Below are positions 9,174-17,977 of a stretch of DNA of 64,000 bases, piece by piece. A program made the position numbers and the translations under genes. Within the stretch, counting starts at the first letter, position 1. Each line of letters begins with the position of its first letter. This stretch comes from Streptomyces sp. NBC_01197 (GTDB taxonomy: Bacteria > Actinomycetota > Actinomycetes > Streptomycetales > Streptomycetaceae), in NCBI RefSeq assembly GCF_036010505.1, contig NZ_CP108569.1, forward strand, positions 2,606,001-2,670,000. Direction: 5' to 3'. The notes below the pieces were generated by a model. The model searched no databases and had not been told where the DNA came from. It saw only the letters and a program-made list of their open reading frames with translations.

Positions 9174-9304
9174 TGATAGGTACCTCCGATCACAACCACC
9201 AAGTCTAGCTATTTCTGTGATCAATGGATCCTGTGTCACTCTGTAACCCGTCCAACCCCCCAGGAACGCCCCAAAAGGGATTTCCGCATCCGCAAGGAGA
9301 GTAC
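9174..9304. promoter_or_regulatory. Divergent oxyR/ahpC control region
   Basis: This 131-base region is noticeably AT-richer than its surroundings. GATCACA (9188-9194) and TGTGATC (9216-9222) form an inverted repeat around CTAGCTAT, a plausible OxyR contact region next to oxyR. The ahpC ribosome site AAGGAG is at 9294-9299. The operator assignment is inferred from position and symmetry. Confidence 0.6.
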
Positions 9305-9859
9305 GTGCTCACTGTCGGTGACCAGTTCCCCCAGTTCGACCTGACCGCCTGTGTGTCGCTGGAGAGCGGCAAGGAGTTCGCGCAGATCGACCACAAGACC
9401 TACGAAGGCAAGTGGAAGATCGTCTTCGCGTGGCCCAAGGACTTCACCTTCGTGTGCCCGACCGAGATCGCCGCCTTCGGCAAGCTGAACGAGGAGTTCG
9501 CCGACCGCGACGCCCAGGTCCTCGGCTTCTCCGGTGACTCCGAGTTCGTGCACCACGCCTGGCGCAAGGACCACCCGGACCTCACCGACCTGCCCTTCCC
9601 GATGCTGGCCGACTCGAAGCACGAGCTCATGCGCGACCTCGGCATCGAGGGCGAGGACGGCTTCGCGCAGCGCGCCGTCTTCATCGTCGACCAGAACAAC
9701 GAGATCCAGTTCACGATGGTGACCGCCGGTTCCGTGGGCCGTAACCCCAAGGAGGTCCTGCGGGTCCTCGACGCCCTGCAGACCGACGAGCTGTGCCCCT
9801 GCAACTGGACCAAGGGCGAGAGCACCCTTGACCCGGTCGCGCTCCTCTCGGGCGAGTGA
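9305..9859 (+). CDS. ahpC: Alkyl hydroperoxide reductase C (peroxiredoxin)
   Basis: This 184-residue 2-Cys peroxiredoxin reduces peroxides in the cytoplasm. The peroxidatic Cys51 lies in FTFVCPTE, and the C-terminal ELCPCNW provides the resolving cysteine (Cys164 or Cys166). The GTG at 9305 follows AAGGAG by 5 bases and gives the conserved N-terminus MLTVGDQFPQFDL. An earlier in-frame start at 9224 would extend into the promoter. The electron donor should be AhpD, encoded 12 bases downstream in the same operon. OxyR, divergent, is the likely activator. Confidence 0.95.
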   Translation: MLTVGDQFPQFDLTACVSLESGKEFAQIDHKTYEGKWKIVFAWPKDFTFVCPTEIAAFGKLNEEFADRDAQVLGFSGDSEFVHHAWRKDHPDLTDLPFPMLADSKHELMRDLGIEGEDGFAQRAVFIVDQNNEIQFTMVTAGSVGRNPKEVLRVLDALQTDELCPCNWTKGESTLDPVALLSGE

Positions 9860-9871
9860 GCTGATTCCACG

Positions 9872-10405
9872 ATGTCACTCGACGAACTGAAGTCCGCCGT
9901 ACCGGACTACGCCAAGGACCTGAAGCTGAACCTCGGTTCGGTGATCGGCAACAGCGACCTGCCGAAGCAGCAGCTGTGGGGCACCGTCCTCGCCTGCGCC
10001 ATCGCTTCGCGCTCGCCGCTGGTGCTGCGCGAGCTGGAGCCGGAGGCGAAGGCGAACCTCTCCCCCGAGGCGTACACCGCGGCCCGCTCCGCGGCGGCCG
10101 TCATGGCGATGAACAACGTCTTCTACCGGACCCGGCACCTGCTGTCGGACCCGGAGTACGGGACGCTCCGCGCCGGTCTGCGGATGAACGTGATCGGCAA
10201 CCCGGGCGTGGAGAAGGCCGACTTCGAGCTCTGGTCGCTCGCCGTCTCCGCGATCAACGGCTGCGGCCAGTGCCTCGACTCGCACGAGCAGGTGCTCCGC
10301 AAGGCGGGCGTGGACCGCGAGACCATCCAGGAGGCCTTCAAGATCGCCTCAGTCCTGCAGGCGGTCGGCGTGACGCTCGACGCCGAGGCCGTCCTGGCCG
10401 AGTAA
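9872..10405 (+). CDS. ahpD: Alkyl hydroperoxide reductase D
   Basis: The 177-residue AhpD passes electrons, via a lipoyl-dependent system in characterised actinobacteria, to AhpC. The catalytic motif is CGQCLDSHE with Cys131, Cys134 and His138. Length and the all-helical composition match the family. It lies 12 bases after ahpC and is followed at once by a strong terminator, which defines a two-gene peroxide-defence operon. Confidence 0.95.
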   Translation: MSLDELKSAVPDYAKDLKLNLGSVIGNSDLPKQQLWGTVLACAIASRSPLVLRELEPEAKANLSPEAYTAARSAAAVMAMNNVFYRTRHLLSDPEYGTLRAGLRMNVIGNPGVEKADFELWSLAVSAINGCGQCLDSHEQVLRKAGVDRETIQEAFKIASVLQAVGVTLDAEAVLAE

Positions 10406-10420
10406 GGCAACGGCACCCGA

Positions 10421-10461
10421 AAGCCCCGGTGACGTGCGGAAACGCACCACCGGGGCTTTTT
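10421..10461 (+). terminator. Intrinsic terminator of ahpCD
   Basis: AGCCCCGGTG (10422-10431) pairs with CACCGGGGCT (10448-10457), followed by a run of T residues. Confidence 0.9.
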
Positions 10462-10519
10462 GCTCGCCCATGAGGGCTGTGGAACACAACTGCTCCGGTG
10501 CCGTCTCCGGCCCCGTTCC

Positions 10520-11938
10520 TCACTCGGGAAGCTCGGTCGTCTCCAGCGCCGGGGTCCGGACGTCGGGCACCGGCTCCGGACCGGGCTCGCGCCTGGACTC
10601 CTGCGGCGCCGGGGCCTGCGCCGCCGGGGTCTCCTGCTGCTGGTGCTGCTGTTGATGCTGCTGGTGGGGCGCGGCCCTCAGCGCGGTCTCCATGCTGTAC
10701 GCGCGGAGGTAACCGACCACCTTGTTGGTCACCGCCACCAGCGGAACCGCCACCACCGCTCCGCCGATCCCGGCGATCATGCCGCCTGCTGCTACCGAGA
10801 GGACCACCGCCAGCGGATGGACCCGCACCGCACGGCCGAGGATGAACGGCTGGAGCACATGGCCCTCGATCTGCTGCACGGCGAGCACCACGATCACCAC
10901 CATCAGCGCCGTGAAGGGGCCCTGGGTCACCAGCGCGACGACCACCGCGAGCGCACCGGACGTCACGGCGCCGACCAGCGGGATGAACGCGAACAGGAAG
11001 ATGAAGACGGCCAGCGGCACGGCCAGCGGCACATCGAGGAAGAAGAGCCCGAGCCCGATGAAGATGGCGTCGATCAGCGCCACTATCACCGTGCCGCGCA
11101 CATACGCGGTCAGCGTCCGCCAGGCACGCGGCCCGGCGCCCGCGACCCCAGGACGGGCCTGCGCAGGAACGAGCTTGAGCGTCCACTGCCAGATGCGCGC
11201 CCCGTCGTACAGCAGGAAGAGGGTCGAGAACATCGCCAGCAGCATCCCGGTCAGGAACTCCACCATGACCGTGACGCCCTGGAGGCCGGCCGACGTGATC
11301 TCGTTCGTGTTGGTCCCGACGGTGTCGCTCAGGTTCTTGGCGATCTCGTTGATCTGCTTGTCCGTCACATGGAACGGGCTGTGCAGCAGCCAGCGCCGCA
11401 GCTCCTGGATACCCTCCTGGACCCGGCTGGAGACCGTGTCCAGATTCTCCATCACCTGCCAGACCACGAACCAGCCGACCAGGCCCATGATGACGAAGCC
11501 GAGGATCGCGGTCAGCGCGGTGGCCAGCCCCCGCGGCAGACCGGCCCGCCGGAGCCTGGCGACCGTCGGCTGGAGGAGCGCGGTGACGAGCAGCGCGCCG
11601 ACGAACGCGAGGACGACCAGCTGGATGGCGCTGATGACCCGCATCAGCACCCAGAGGGCCCCAGCGAGGACGAGGAGCCGCCAGCCCGCCTCGGCGGCCA
11701 CCCGCATACCCCACGGCACGGCGGCCACCGGATCGGGGCGGGCCGCCACAGCCGGCGCGTAGTCCGGGGGCGGCGGCACCTGCCCGGGCGCCGGATGGCC
11801 GCCCCCGCCGTGCGACGTGGCCCCCGTTACGTGGTTGGCGCCGTCCACATCGTCCGCGGAACGGCGTTCCTCCAACCTTTCACCCATATGAGTGAGTTCA
11901 GAGCCCACGCGCCCCAGCCAGTCCGGTAGTTTCGACAT
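10520..11938 (-). CDS. AI-2E family transporter
   Basis: This 472-residue membrane protein has about eight hydrophobic segments in the AI-2E (PerM/TqsA) arrangement: paired segments near residues 75-140, one near 160-180, a long soluble loop, then four or five segments from about 240 to 400. The C-terminal tail is low in complexity, rich in Gln and His (HQQHQQQHQQQ) and then Pro and Glu. The ATG at 11938 gives MSKLPDWLGRVG and follows a GA-rich ribosome site; a longer reading would cross the terminator of the upstream gene. Family members export small molecules or ions; the substrate here is unknown. Confidence 0.88.
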   Translation of the reverse strand: MSKLPDWLGRVGSELTHMGERLEERRSADDVDGANHVTGATSHGGGGHPAPGQVPPPPDYAPAVAARPDPVAAVPWGMRVAAEAGWRLLVLAGALWVLMRVISAIQLVVLAFVGALLVTALLQPTVARLRRAGLPRGLATALTAILGFVIMGLVGWFVVWQVMENLDTVSSRVQEGIQELRRWLLHSPFHVTDKQINEIAKNLSDTVGTNTNEITSAGLQGVTVMVEFLTGMLLAMFSTLFLLYDGARIWQWTLKLVPAQARPGVAGAGPRAWRTLTAYVRGTVIVALIDAIFIGLGLFFLDVPLAVPLAVFIFLFAFIPLVGAVTSGALAVVVALVTQGPFTALMVVIVVLAVQQIEGHVLQPFILGRAVRVHPLAVVLSVAAGGMIAGIGGAVVAVPLVAVTNKVVGYLRAYSMETALRAAPHQQHQQQHQQQETPAAQAPAPQESRREPGPEPVPDVRTPALETTELPE

Positions 11939-11995
11939 CCTCTTCCTCTTCCCCCGACCGCGCGCTTCATCCGGAGCCGACCGTACACGCACGGA

Positions 11996-12024
11996 AGCCC
12001 CCCGCCGAAGGACGGCGGGGGGCT
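11996..12024 (-). terminator. Terminator hairpin after the SLT-domain gene
   Basis: AGCCCCCCGCCG (11996-12007) pairs perfectly with CGGCGGGGGGCT (12013-12024), 27 bases beyond the stop of the minus-strand SLT gene. There is no clear U run, as is common in Streptomyces. Confidence 0.75.
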
Positions 12025-12050
12025 CCATGAAGTTGAGCGGACGAGCCGCT

Positions 12051-12761
12051 CTAGTACCAGCTGTTGGCCTGCCAGAACGACCACGCACCACAGGGGCTGT
12101 GGTAGCGGCTGTTCATGTAGTTCAGGCCCCACTTTATCTGCGTGGCCGGATTGGTCTGCCAGTCGGCGCCCGCGGACGACATCTTGGAGCCGGGGAGAGC
12201 CTGTACGAGACCGTAGGCACCGGAACCGGGGTTGGTCGCCTTGTAGTTCCAGCCGGACTCATGGCTCACGATGTTGCTGAAGCACTGGAACTGGTCGGAC
12301 GGCATCATCTGCCGCGCCATGGCCTGGACCTGTGCGGCCGTGTACGAGCCCTGGGAAGAGAAGCTGCTCGCGTCGCGAACGGAGGAGCGGCTGGATTCCA
12401 GCTTCTTCTCCTCGGCACGCTTCTTCGCGGCCTCCTTGGCCTTGGCAACTGCCTCGTCGGCAGCTTCCTTCTTGGTCTTCGCGTCCTTGGCGGCCTGGAT
12501 GCGGGCCGACTCCTCCGCGGACTTCTTCGCTGCCGCGTCGGCCTGCACCGCCTGGGTGTCTGCCTGCTCGGTCAGCGAAGCGACCTGGGCCTGCTGGCCA
12601 TCAGGAATGTCTGCGAGAGTCGTCGTGTCCGCGGCGGAGGCTGCATCGATGTTGTCGCCTGCGGGCATCGTGCTGCCCGATGCGACGCCGACAACTGCTC
12701 CTACGGTGGTGACCGCAGTGGCTGACGCCACCGCGAATCCCCGGACCGAAATCCGGCTCAC
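12051..12761 (-). CDS. Secreted transglycosylase SLT-domain protein
   Basis: This 236-residue protein probably cleaves peptidoglycan outside the cell. A signal peptide covers about residues 1-30 (VRGFAVASATAVTTVGAVVG), followed by an Ala/Lys/Glu-rich coiled-coil stretch at about 60-125 and a C-terminal lysozyme-like SLT domain (about 137-236). The likely catalytic Glu168 is in SHESGWN, followed by GAYGLVQALPGSKM. The protein ends ...FWQANSWY, as family members do. The GTG at 12761 has GGAAGG 5-10 bases upstream. It is preceded by a long leader (12762-13090) that may carry regulation. Confidence 0.9.
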   Translation of the reverse strand: MSRISVRGFAVASATAVTTVGAVVGVASGSTMPAGDNIDAASAADTTTLADIPDGQQAQVASLTEQADTQAVQADAAAKKSAEESARIQAAKDAKTKKEAADEAVAKAKEAAKKRAEEKKLESSRSSVRDASSFSSQGSYTAAQVQAMARQMMPSDQFQCFSNIVSHESGWNYKATNPGSGAYGLVQALPGSKMSSAGADWQTNPATQIKWGLNYMNSRYHSPCGAWSFWQANSWY

Positions 12762-13090
12762 ACGGTTTCCTTCCAGCAGCGACCGCTCGTGACCTCGCGG
12801 ACGCAATCGTGCCCCTGGCGCGGGCCTCCCTGGCGTACAGGTCACGGGAGGCGCTGACCCGGTGGGCAACTCCCTTACGGAAGTGCCGCGTGGTGCTCGG
12901 GCGGCATACGGCGGCAAGTGTTGAGTTGTGTGGTGCTGCACCCCTGAGGGTGAACGTGTGCCGTATGCGGGGCCTGACGGAAGCAAGACTCTGCCCGAAG
13001 CCCACGCTTCAAGGCAAACGTCGGCCGAGTGTTAAAGCTCACACCCCGTTTGGCGCACGAGTTTTCTGGAGATTGCTGCGCAACAGCGAA
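12762..13090 (-). promoter_or_regulatory. Long structured leader of the SLT-domain gene
   Basis: This stretch of over 300 bases has no gene that I can support. GCATACGGC (12904-12912) and GCCGTATGC (12960-12968) are perfect inverted repeats enclosing about 47 bases, and smaller GC-rich pairs lie on either side. Streptomyces cell-wall hydrolase genes often carry cyclic-di-AMP riboswitches, but I could not match the core of that riboswitch here. I record only a structured leader. Confidence 0.45.
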
Positions 13091-13124
13091 CCGCCCGGCT
13101 AGGCTCCTGCGCCTTGCCGGGCGG
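13091..13124 (-). terminator. Terminator hairpin after the PhoH-like gene
   Basis: CCGCCCGGC (13091-13099) pairs with GCCGGGCGG (13116-13124), with AGGC/GCCT pairing inside the loop. It lies about 45 bases past the minus-strand stop at 13170. Confidence 0.7.
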
Positions 13125-13169
13125 CTTCAACTGACCAGTACCGTACGGGCCGGTGTCTGGCAATACCCT

Positions 13170-14492
13170 TCAGAGCTGTCCGTCCTCCAGCATTTCGGTC
13201 ACCAGTGCGGCGATCTGCGAACGCTCGGACCGGGTGAGGGTGACGTGGGCGAAGAGCGGATGCCCCTTCAGTTTCTCCACGACGGCGACCACTCCGTCGT
13301 ACCGGCCCACCCGCAGGTTGTCCCGCTGGGCGACGTCGTGGGTCAGCACGACCCGCGAGTTCGAGCCAATCCTGGAGAGCACCGTCAGCAGGACGTTCCG
13401 CTCCAGGGACTGGGCCTCGTCCACGATGACGAACGCGTCGTGCAGTGAGCGGCCCCGGATATGAGTGAGCGGCAGGACTTCGAGCATGCCCCGTCCGACC
13501 ACTTCCTCGATCACGTCCCGGCTCGTCACCGAGGAGAGGGTGTCGAAGACCGCCTGCGCCCAGGGCCCCATCTTCTCGGACTCTGAGCCGGGCAGATAGC
13601 CGAGTTCCTGTCCGCCGACCGCGTACAGCGGGCGGAAGACCATCACCTTCTGGTGCTGCCTGCGCTCCAGGACGGCCTCAAGACCCGCGCAGAGCGCCAG
13701 CGCGGACTTGCCGGTGCCGGCCCGGCCGCCCATCGAGATGATGCCGATGTCCGGATCGAGGAGCAGATCGAGCGCGATGCGCTGCTCGGCGCTGCGGCCG
13801 TGCAGCCCGAAGGCCTCGCGGTCGCCCCGTACGAGCCTCACATTGCCCTCGGCCGTGATCCGGCCCAGTGCCTTGCCGCGCTCGGACTGGAGCACCATGC
13901 CGGTGTGCACGGGCAGTTCGGCGGCCTCCGGTACATAAAGGGTGTCCTCGGAGAACAGCAGGTCCACCTGGTCGGGCGAGAGGGTCAGTTCGCTCATCCC
14001 CGTGTAACCGGAGTCCGTGATCGCCAGTTCGGCGCGGTACTCCTCGGCGAGGAGTCCCACGGATGAGGCCTTGATGCGCAGCGGCAGGTCCTTGGAGACG
14101 ACTGTGACGTCGAATCCCTCGGCTTGGAGGTTGCGCGCGACCGCGAGGATGCGTGAGTCGTTGTCCCCGAGCCGGTAGCCGGCCGGGAGCACGCTGGGAT
14201 CCGAGTGGTTGAGTTCGACACGGAGGGTCCCGCCGAGCTCGCCCATGGGAAGAGGGGCGTCGAGACGTCCGTACCTCACCCGGAAGTCGTCCAGCAGGCG
14301 CAGTGCCTGGCGGGCGAAGTAGCCGAGCTCAGGATGGTGCCTCTTGGCCTCCAGTTCCGTGACCACGACGATCGGGAGCACGACCTCGTGCTCGTCGAAC
14401 CGGGTCATGGCGCTGGGATCGGCCAGCAGGACGCTGGTGTCAAGAACATAAGTGCGCCTGTCGGGCATGCGGCGCTTAGTGCTGGTCACCAC
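13170..14492 (-). CDS. PIN domain-PhoH family ATPase (PhoH2/YlaK-like)
   Basis: The 440-residue protein joins an N-terminal PIN nuclease-like domain (about 13-150, beginning [12 protein letters not shown]) to a C-terminal PhoH ATPase (about 235-440). Walker [10 protein letters not shown] is at 255-263 and Walker [12 protein letters not shown] follows. PhoH2 proteins of actinobacteria are ATP-dependent RNA helicase/ribonucleases. The GTG pair at 14492/14489 gives the conserved start [20 protein letters not shown]; longer in-frame readings extend into poor coding sequence. It appears monocistronic. Confidence 0.93.
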   Translation of the reverse strand: MVTSTKRRMPDRRTYVLDTSVLLADPSAMTRFDEHEVVLPIVVVTELEAKRHHPELGYFARQALRLLDDFRVRYGRLDAPLPMGELGGTLRVELNHSDPSVLPAGYRLGDNDSRILAVARNLQAEGFDVTVVSKDLPLRIKASSVGLLAEEYRAELAITDSGYTGMSELTLSPDQVDLLFSEDTLYVPEAAELPVHTGMVLQSERGKALGRITAEGNVRLVRGDREAFGLHGRSAEQRIALDLLLDPDIGIISMGGRAGTGKSALALCAGLEAVLERRQHQKVMVFRPLYAVGGQELGYLPGSESEKMGPWAQAVFDTLSSVTSRDVIEEVVGRGMLEVLPLTHIRGRSLHDAFVIVDEAQSLERNVLLTVLSRIGSNSRVVLTHDVAQRDNLRVGRYDGVVAVVEKLKGHPLFAHVTLTRSERSQIAALVTEMLEDGQL

Positions 14493-14939
14493 GGAAGGAC
14501 GTACCCCCTTTGGACACAAGCCTGAGGTCGGGGAGCGACGGCGTCGCGGGCTGCTGGGACCGGGGCGGGCCCCCACCAGCGCGGAGGCCGGACCCGGCCC
14601 TCCACGTCGCCCGCGCTCACCGCACGGTCTTCCTGGTGCAAAGGGCCTCCCGGGCGAGCGGACCTGGCCGCTCACTGAGATACGACATCCGTGGACCGGA
14701 CGTCGACCTGGAAGGGGTATTCCCGCGAACGCCCGCCGCCATGCCATGGCGTACGACCGGTTCCTGCCAGCGGCGGTCCGTACCGGGAGGTTTTCACCCC
14801 CACGTCACCCGCGGCTGACCGGCGCGACGTCCGCGCGCCACCGGGTGTCCACACCGGGAAAGCGAAATGTTCAGGCCATCACTCGAAAGGGTGCGCGGAG
14901 AGAGCGCATGGGCGCACGGCGGGCGCCGGCCGGGAAGGC
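14493..14939. other. Intergenic region between phoH-like and uppS genes
   Basis: These 447 bases hold no gene that I can support. They should contain the promoter of the PhoH-like gene and the 3' end of the prenyl transferase transcript. The base composition is like that of the surrounding genes and I see no strong hairpin. Confidence 0.5.
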
Positions 14940-15701
14940 TCAGGCGCCGTAGCGCCGGTGGCGGGCCGCGTAGTCGCGCAGCGCCCGCAGGAAGTCGACC
15001 TTGCGGAAGGCGGGCCAGAAGACTTCGCAGAAGTAATACTCGGAGTGCGCGCTCTGCCAGAGCATGAACCCGGAGAGGCGCTGCTCCCCGCTGGTGCGGA
15101 TCACCAGATCCGGGTCGGGCTGGCCGCGCGTGTAGAGGTGTTCCGAGATGCGCTCGACGTCGACGGTCTCGGCCAGCTCCTCGAAGGATGTGCCCTTCTC
15201 GGCGTGCTCAAGCAGGAGCGAGCGGACCGCGTCGGCGATCTCCTGGCGCCCGCCGTAGCCGACCGCCACATTGACGAGTATTCCGGTGTTGCCCGTGGTC
15301 GCCTCTTCGGCTTCCTTGAGGACCGCCTGGGTGTGACCGGGGAGCAGGTCGAGCGCGCCGACGTGGTGGACCCGCCAGCGGCCGTCCGCCGCGAGGCCCC
15401 TGACCGTGTCCTCGATGATGCCGAAGAGCGCGGTGAGCTCCTCCTGCGGGCGGTCGAAGTTGTCCGTGGACAGCAGCCAGAGCGTGGCGACCTCGACCTC
15501 GGTCTCCGCGCACCAGCCGAGAAATTCGGTGATCTTGTCGGCCCCGGCCTTGTGGCCTTGTGCGGCAGTGCCTCCGGACGCCTTGGCCCAGCGCCGGTTG
15601 CCGTCCAGGATGAGTCCGATGTGCTTGGGCACCTGGTCGTGGTCGAGGCGGCCTTCCACCCGACGTGCGTAGAGCCCGTACACCAGGTCGCGCAAGTTCA
15701 C
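14940..15701 (-). CDS. uppS: Isoprenyl transferase (cis-prenyltransferase, UppS family)
   Basis: The 253-residue enzyme condenses isopentenyl diphosphate onto an allylic primer to make polyprenyl diphosphate, the precursor of the cell-wall lipid carrier. The catalytic Asp33 is in ILDGNRRWA; further family motifs include LWLLSTDNFDRP and the C-terminal DLVIRTSGEQRLSGF and SEYYF blocks. The GTG at 15701 has GAGGTGA upstream. Streptomyces often carry two family members, one making a short product, so the chain length is uncertain. Confidence 0.92.
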   Translation of the reverse strand: MNLRDLVYGLYARRVEGRLDHDQVPKHIGLILDGNRRWAKASGGTAAQGHKAGADKITEFLGWCAETEVEVATLWLLSTDNFDRPQEELTALFGIIEDTVRGLAADGRWRVHHVGALDLLPGHTQAVLKEAEEATTGNTGILVNVAVGYGGRQEIADAVRSLLLEHAEKGTSFEELAETVDVERISEHLYTRGQPDPDLVIRTSGEQRLSGFMLWQSAHSEYYFCEVFWPAFRKVDFLRALRDYAARHRRYGA

Positions 15702-15902
15702 TGCGATTCACCTCGCGATGTCGTGCCGGACGCCCTGCCCGACGTGCTTTTCCGGCTGGGGTCCCGGGAGGCGTCCCCCGGGACGGCACAGCACCGAGTC
15801 CAGAGCTCCGTGCGGTGGCGATCGCCCGAGCCGCCACAGTACTGCGCAGGGGTCATGACAGCCCAACCCGGCCTGTCACAAGTCCGTGATAAGGAGGGGC
15901 CT

Positions 15903-16979
15903 GTGACTGATTCTCTTCGTTATTACGCCGCTGATGACCGATACGACTCCATGGAGTACCGGCGCAGCGGTCGCAGTGGGCTGAAACTCCCCGCTGTCTC
16001 GCTCGGCCTGTGGCACAACTTCGGCGACGACCGCTCGCTCGACTCGCAGCGGGCGATCCTCCGCCGCGCCTTCGACACGGGCGTCACCCATTTCGACCTG
16101 GCGAACAACTACGGCCCGCCGGCCGGCTCCGCCGAGCTCAACTTCGGCAAGCTCTTCGCCCAGGACTTCGCCCCGTACCGGGATGAACTGGTCATTTCGA
16201 CCAAGGCCGGCTATCTGATGCACCCCGGCCCGTACGGCGAGTGGGGCTCGCGCAAGTACCTGCTGTCCTCGCTGGACGCCTCGCTCACCCGGATGGGTCT
16301 CGACTACGTCGACATCTTCTACTCGCACCGCTTCGACCCGGACACTCCCCTTGAGGAGACGATGGGCGCCCTGGCCTCCGCCGTGCAGCAGGGCAAGGCG
16401 CTGTACGTCGGGGTCTCCTCGTACAACAGCGAGCAGACCGCGGAGGCGGCCCGCATCCTCAAGGAGATGGGGGTCCCCGCCCTGATCCACCAGCCCTCGT
16501 ACTCCATGATCAACCGCTGGATCGAGGGAAGCGAAGCGAAATGGGGGTCCCCCCGGACGGAGTCTGGGGGAAGGCTGCTCGACACCCTGGAGACGGCCGG
16601 CATGGGCTGCATCTCCTTCGTGCCGCTCGCACAGGGCCTGCTCACCGGCAAGTACCTGAAGGGCATCCCGGAGGGCTCGCGGGCCACTCAGGGCAAGTCG
16701 CTCGACCCGGGCCTGCTCTCGGACGAGGTCGTACGCCGGCTCAACGGGCTCAACGAGATCGCGAAGCGGCGCGGCCAGTCCCTGGCGCAGCTGGCACTCA
16801 ACTGGGTGCTGCGCGATCCGCGGATGACGTCCGCGCTCATCGGCGCTTCCAGCGTGAAGCAGCTGGACGAGAACGTGGCGGCGCTCGCGGCGGCCCCGCT
16901 CTCCGCCGAGGAGCTGACCGAGATCGACTCGTTCGCCGTCGACACCGCGGGCACCAACATCTGGGCCGGCCGGAGCTGA
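15903..16979 (+). CDS. Aldo/keto reductase with an in-frame repeat insertion
   Basis: This 358-residue NAD(P)H-dependent oxidoreductase has the AKR tetrad Asp65, Tyr70, Lys101 and His142 (FDLANNYGPP, ISTKAGY, FYSHRFD). It resembles the YghZ/MgrA (AKR14) group. The GTG at 15903 follows AAGGAGG at 15891-15897. Residues about 209-224 (GSEAKWGSPRTESGG) are extra compared with the family; they are encoded by a 30-base sequence (16542-16571) that recurs exactly at 43549-43578. The insertion lies between RWIE and LLDTLE, in a surface loop region, so activity may survive. Confidence 0.92.
   Translation: MTDSLRYYAADDRYDSMEYRRSGRSGLKLPAVSLGLWHNFGDDRSLDSQRAILRRAFDTGVTHFDLANNYGPPAGSAELNFGKLFAQDFAPYRDELVISTKAGYLMHPGPYGEWGSRKYLLSSLDASLTRMGLDYVDIFYSHRFDPDTPLEETMGALASAVQQGKALYVGVSSYNSEQTAEAARILKEMGVPALIHQPSYSMINRWIEGSEAKWGSPRTESGGRLLDTLETAGMGCISFVPLAQGLLTGKYLKGIPEGSRATQGKSLDPGLLSDEVVRRLNGLNEIAKRRGQSLAQLALNWVLRDPRMTSALIGASSVKQLDENVAALAAAPLSAEELTEIDSFAVDTAGTNIWAGRS
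16542..16571. repeat. 30-bp dispersed repeat inside the aldo/keto reductase gene
   Basis: The 30 bases start TGGGGGTCCCCCCGGACGGA and end in GGGGGA; an identical copy is at 43549-43578. The outer GGGGG/CCCCC blocks can pair. Insertion preserved the reading frame of the host gene. Confidence 0.85.
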
Positions 16980-17042
16980 CCGCCGGAAGCGGCGTGGCGG
17001 TAAGGGCGGGCCGGGAAGCGGCGCGGGAAAGGGCATAAAAAA

Positions 17043-17078
17043 CGGGCCGGTCCGTGGGGGGGGATACGGACCGGCCCG
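17043..17078 (-). terminator. Strong terminator between convergent genes
   Basis: CGGGCCGGTCCGT (17043-17055) pairs with ACGGACCGGCCCG (17066-17078). Read on the minus strand it is followed by six T residues, so it chiefly ends the prepilin peptidase transcript, but it can also act on the aldo/keto reductase transcript. Confidence 0.9.
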
Positions 17079-17147
17079 AGGGGGGGTTTCCACCATAACC
17101 CTTCATAAGTCGTGTTGGGGCCATGCCGTGCACCCGGGCGCCCGGAA

Positions 17148-17927
17148 TTACGCTCCGAAGCCGCCCAGCAGCAGACCGGTGAGCGCGCCCGCCACCATGA
17201 ACGGGCCGAACGGCATCGCGCTCTTGCGTCCCGCGCGCCCTCGCAGGATCAGGCCGACGCCGTACACCGCGCCGTAGACGAACCCGGCGAAAGCGCCGAT
17301 CAGCAGGACCCCCCAGCCGTACCAGCCGAGTGCCACCCCGAGACCGGCCGCCAGTTTGACGTCGCCGAAGCCCATGCCGTTCGGGTTGATGAGGAAGAGT
17401 ACGAAGTAGCCGCCGCCCAGGGCGAGTCCGCCGAGCAGAGCGCCCGTCCAGGAGCCCCGCGCGCCGGGCAGCAGCGCCGCGGCTCCCAGCAGGACCGCGG
17501 TCGCCGCCACGATGGGCAGGGTGAGGACGTCGGGCAGCCGCTGTACCGCGCGGTCCACCAGGGCCAGCAGTACGAGGGCGGGCGCGAGCAGCACCCAGAC
17601 GGCCGCTTCGGGAACGGGCCCGGCCGCCGCGGCGAGGGCAGCGCAGCACAGGGCGGTGAGCACGGCGGTCACCGGTGTACTGGGTCCGTACCAGCCCCCG
17701 GTCCCGCGCGCCGGGCCGAGCCAGCCGGCGATGGGCTGACCCGACGGGGTGGCCCCGTGCCAGGGGGTCCCGGGCGCCACCGCGAGGCGGTAGGCGGGGC
17801 GCGGCAGCAGAGTCCCCACGGCGCCGCCGAAGCAGGCGGCGAGTACGACGATCAGCGCGGCAGACACCCGGCCGAGTTTAGACCTGGCGGCAGATGGGGG
17901 GGCCGCCATGGGGGCCGGAGCCGCCAT
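17148..17927 (-). CDS. Prepilin peptidase, A24 family (CpaA/TadV-like)
   Basis: This 259-residue polytopic membrane protein has the two A24 aspartates: Asp125 in LVDRAVQRLPDVLTLP and Asp189 in GMGFGDVKL. It would cleave the leader of type IV-like pilins such as the Flp pilin encoded at 39280-39507, and could serve the Tad system at 39-47 kb. The start is uncertain. The ATG at 17927 is the first in frame after the upstream gene, but the N-terminus (MAAPAPMAAPPS) is encoded by a degenerate repeat (17900-17960) and no clear ribosome site is seen. A GTG giving VSAALIVVLA is an alternative. Confidence 0.85.
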   Translation of the reverse strand: MAAPAPMAAPPSAARSKLGRVSAALIVVLAACFGGAVGTLLPRPAYRLAVAPGTPWHGATPSGQPIAGWLGPARGTGGWYGPSTPVTAVLTALCCAALAAAAGPVPEAAVWVLLAPALVLLALVDRAVQRLPDVLTLPIVAATAVLLGAAALLPGARGSWTGALLGGLALGGGYFVLFLINPNGMGFGDVKLAAGLGVALGWYGWGVLLIGAFAGFVYGAVYGVGLILRGRAGRKSAMPFGPFMVAGALTGLLLGGFGA

Positions 17928-17977
17928 GGGGCCGGAGCCGTCATGGGGCCCGGAGTCGTCATGATGGTCCGGGCCCG

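Noticed and set aside
12762..13090. A ydaO-type (cyclic-di-AMP) riboswitch before the SLT-domain gene
   Set aside because: It was expected from biology, but I could not find the conserved core sequences on the coding strand, so only a structured leader is recorded.
14691..15902. An in-frame extension of the aldo/keto reductase by about 400 residues upstream
   Set aside because: It is antisense to the cis-prenyltransferase gene, and the GTG at 15903 has an ideal AAGGAGG site.
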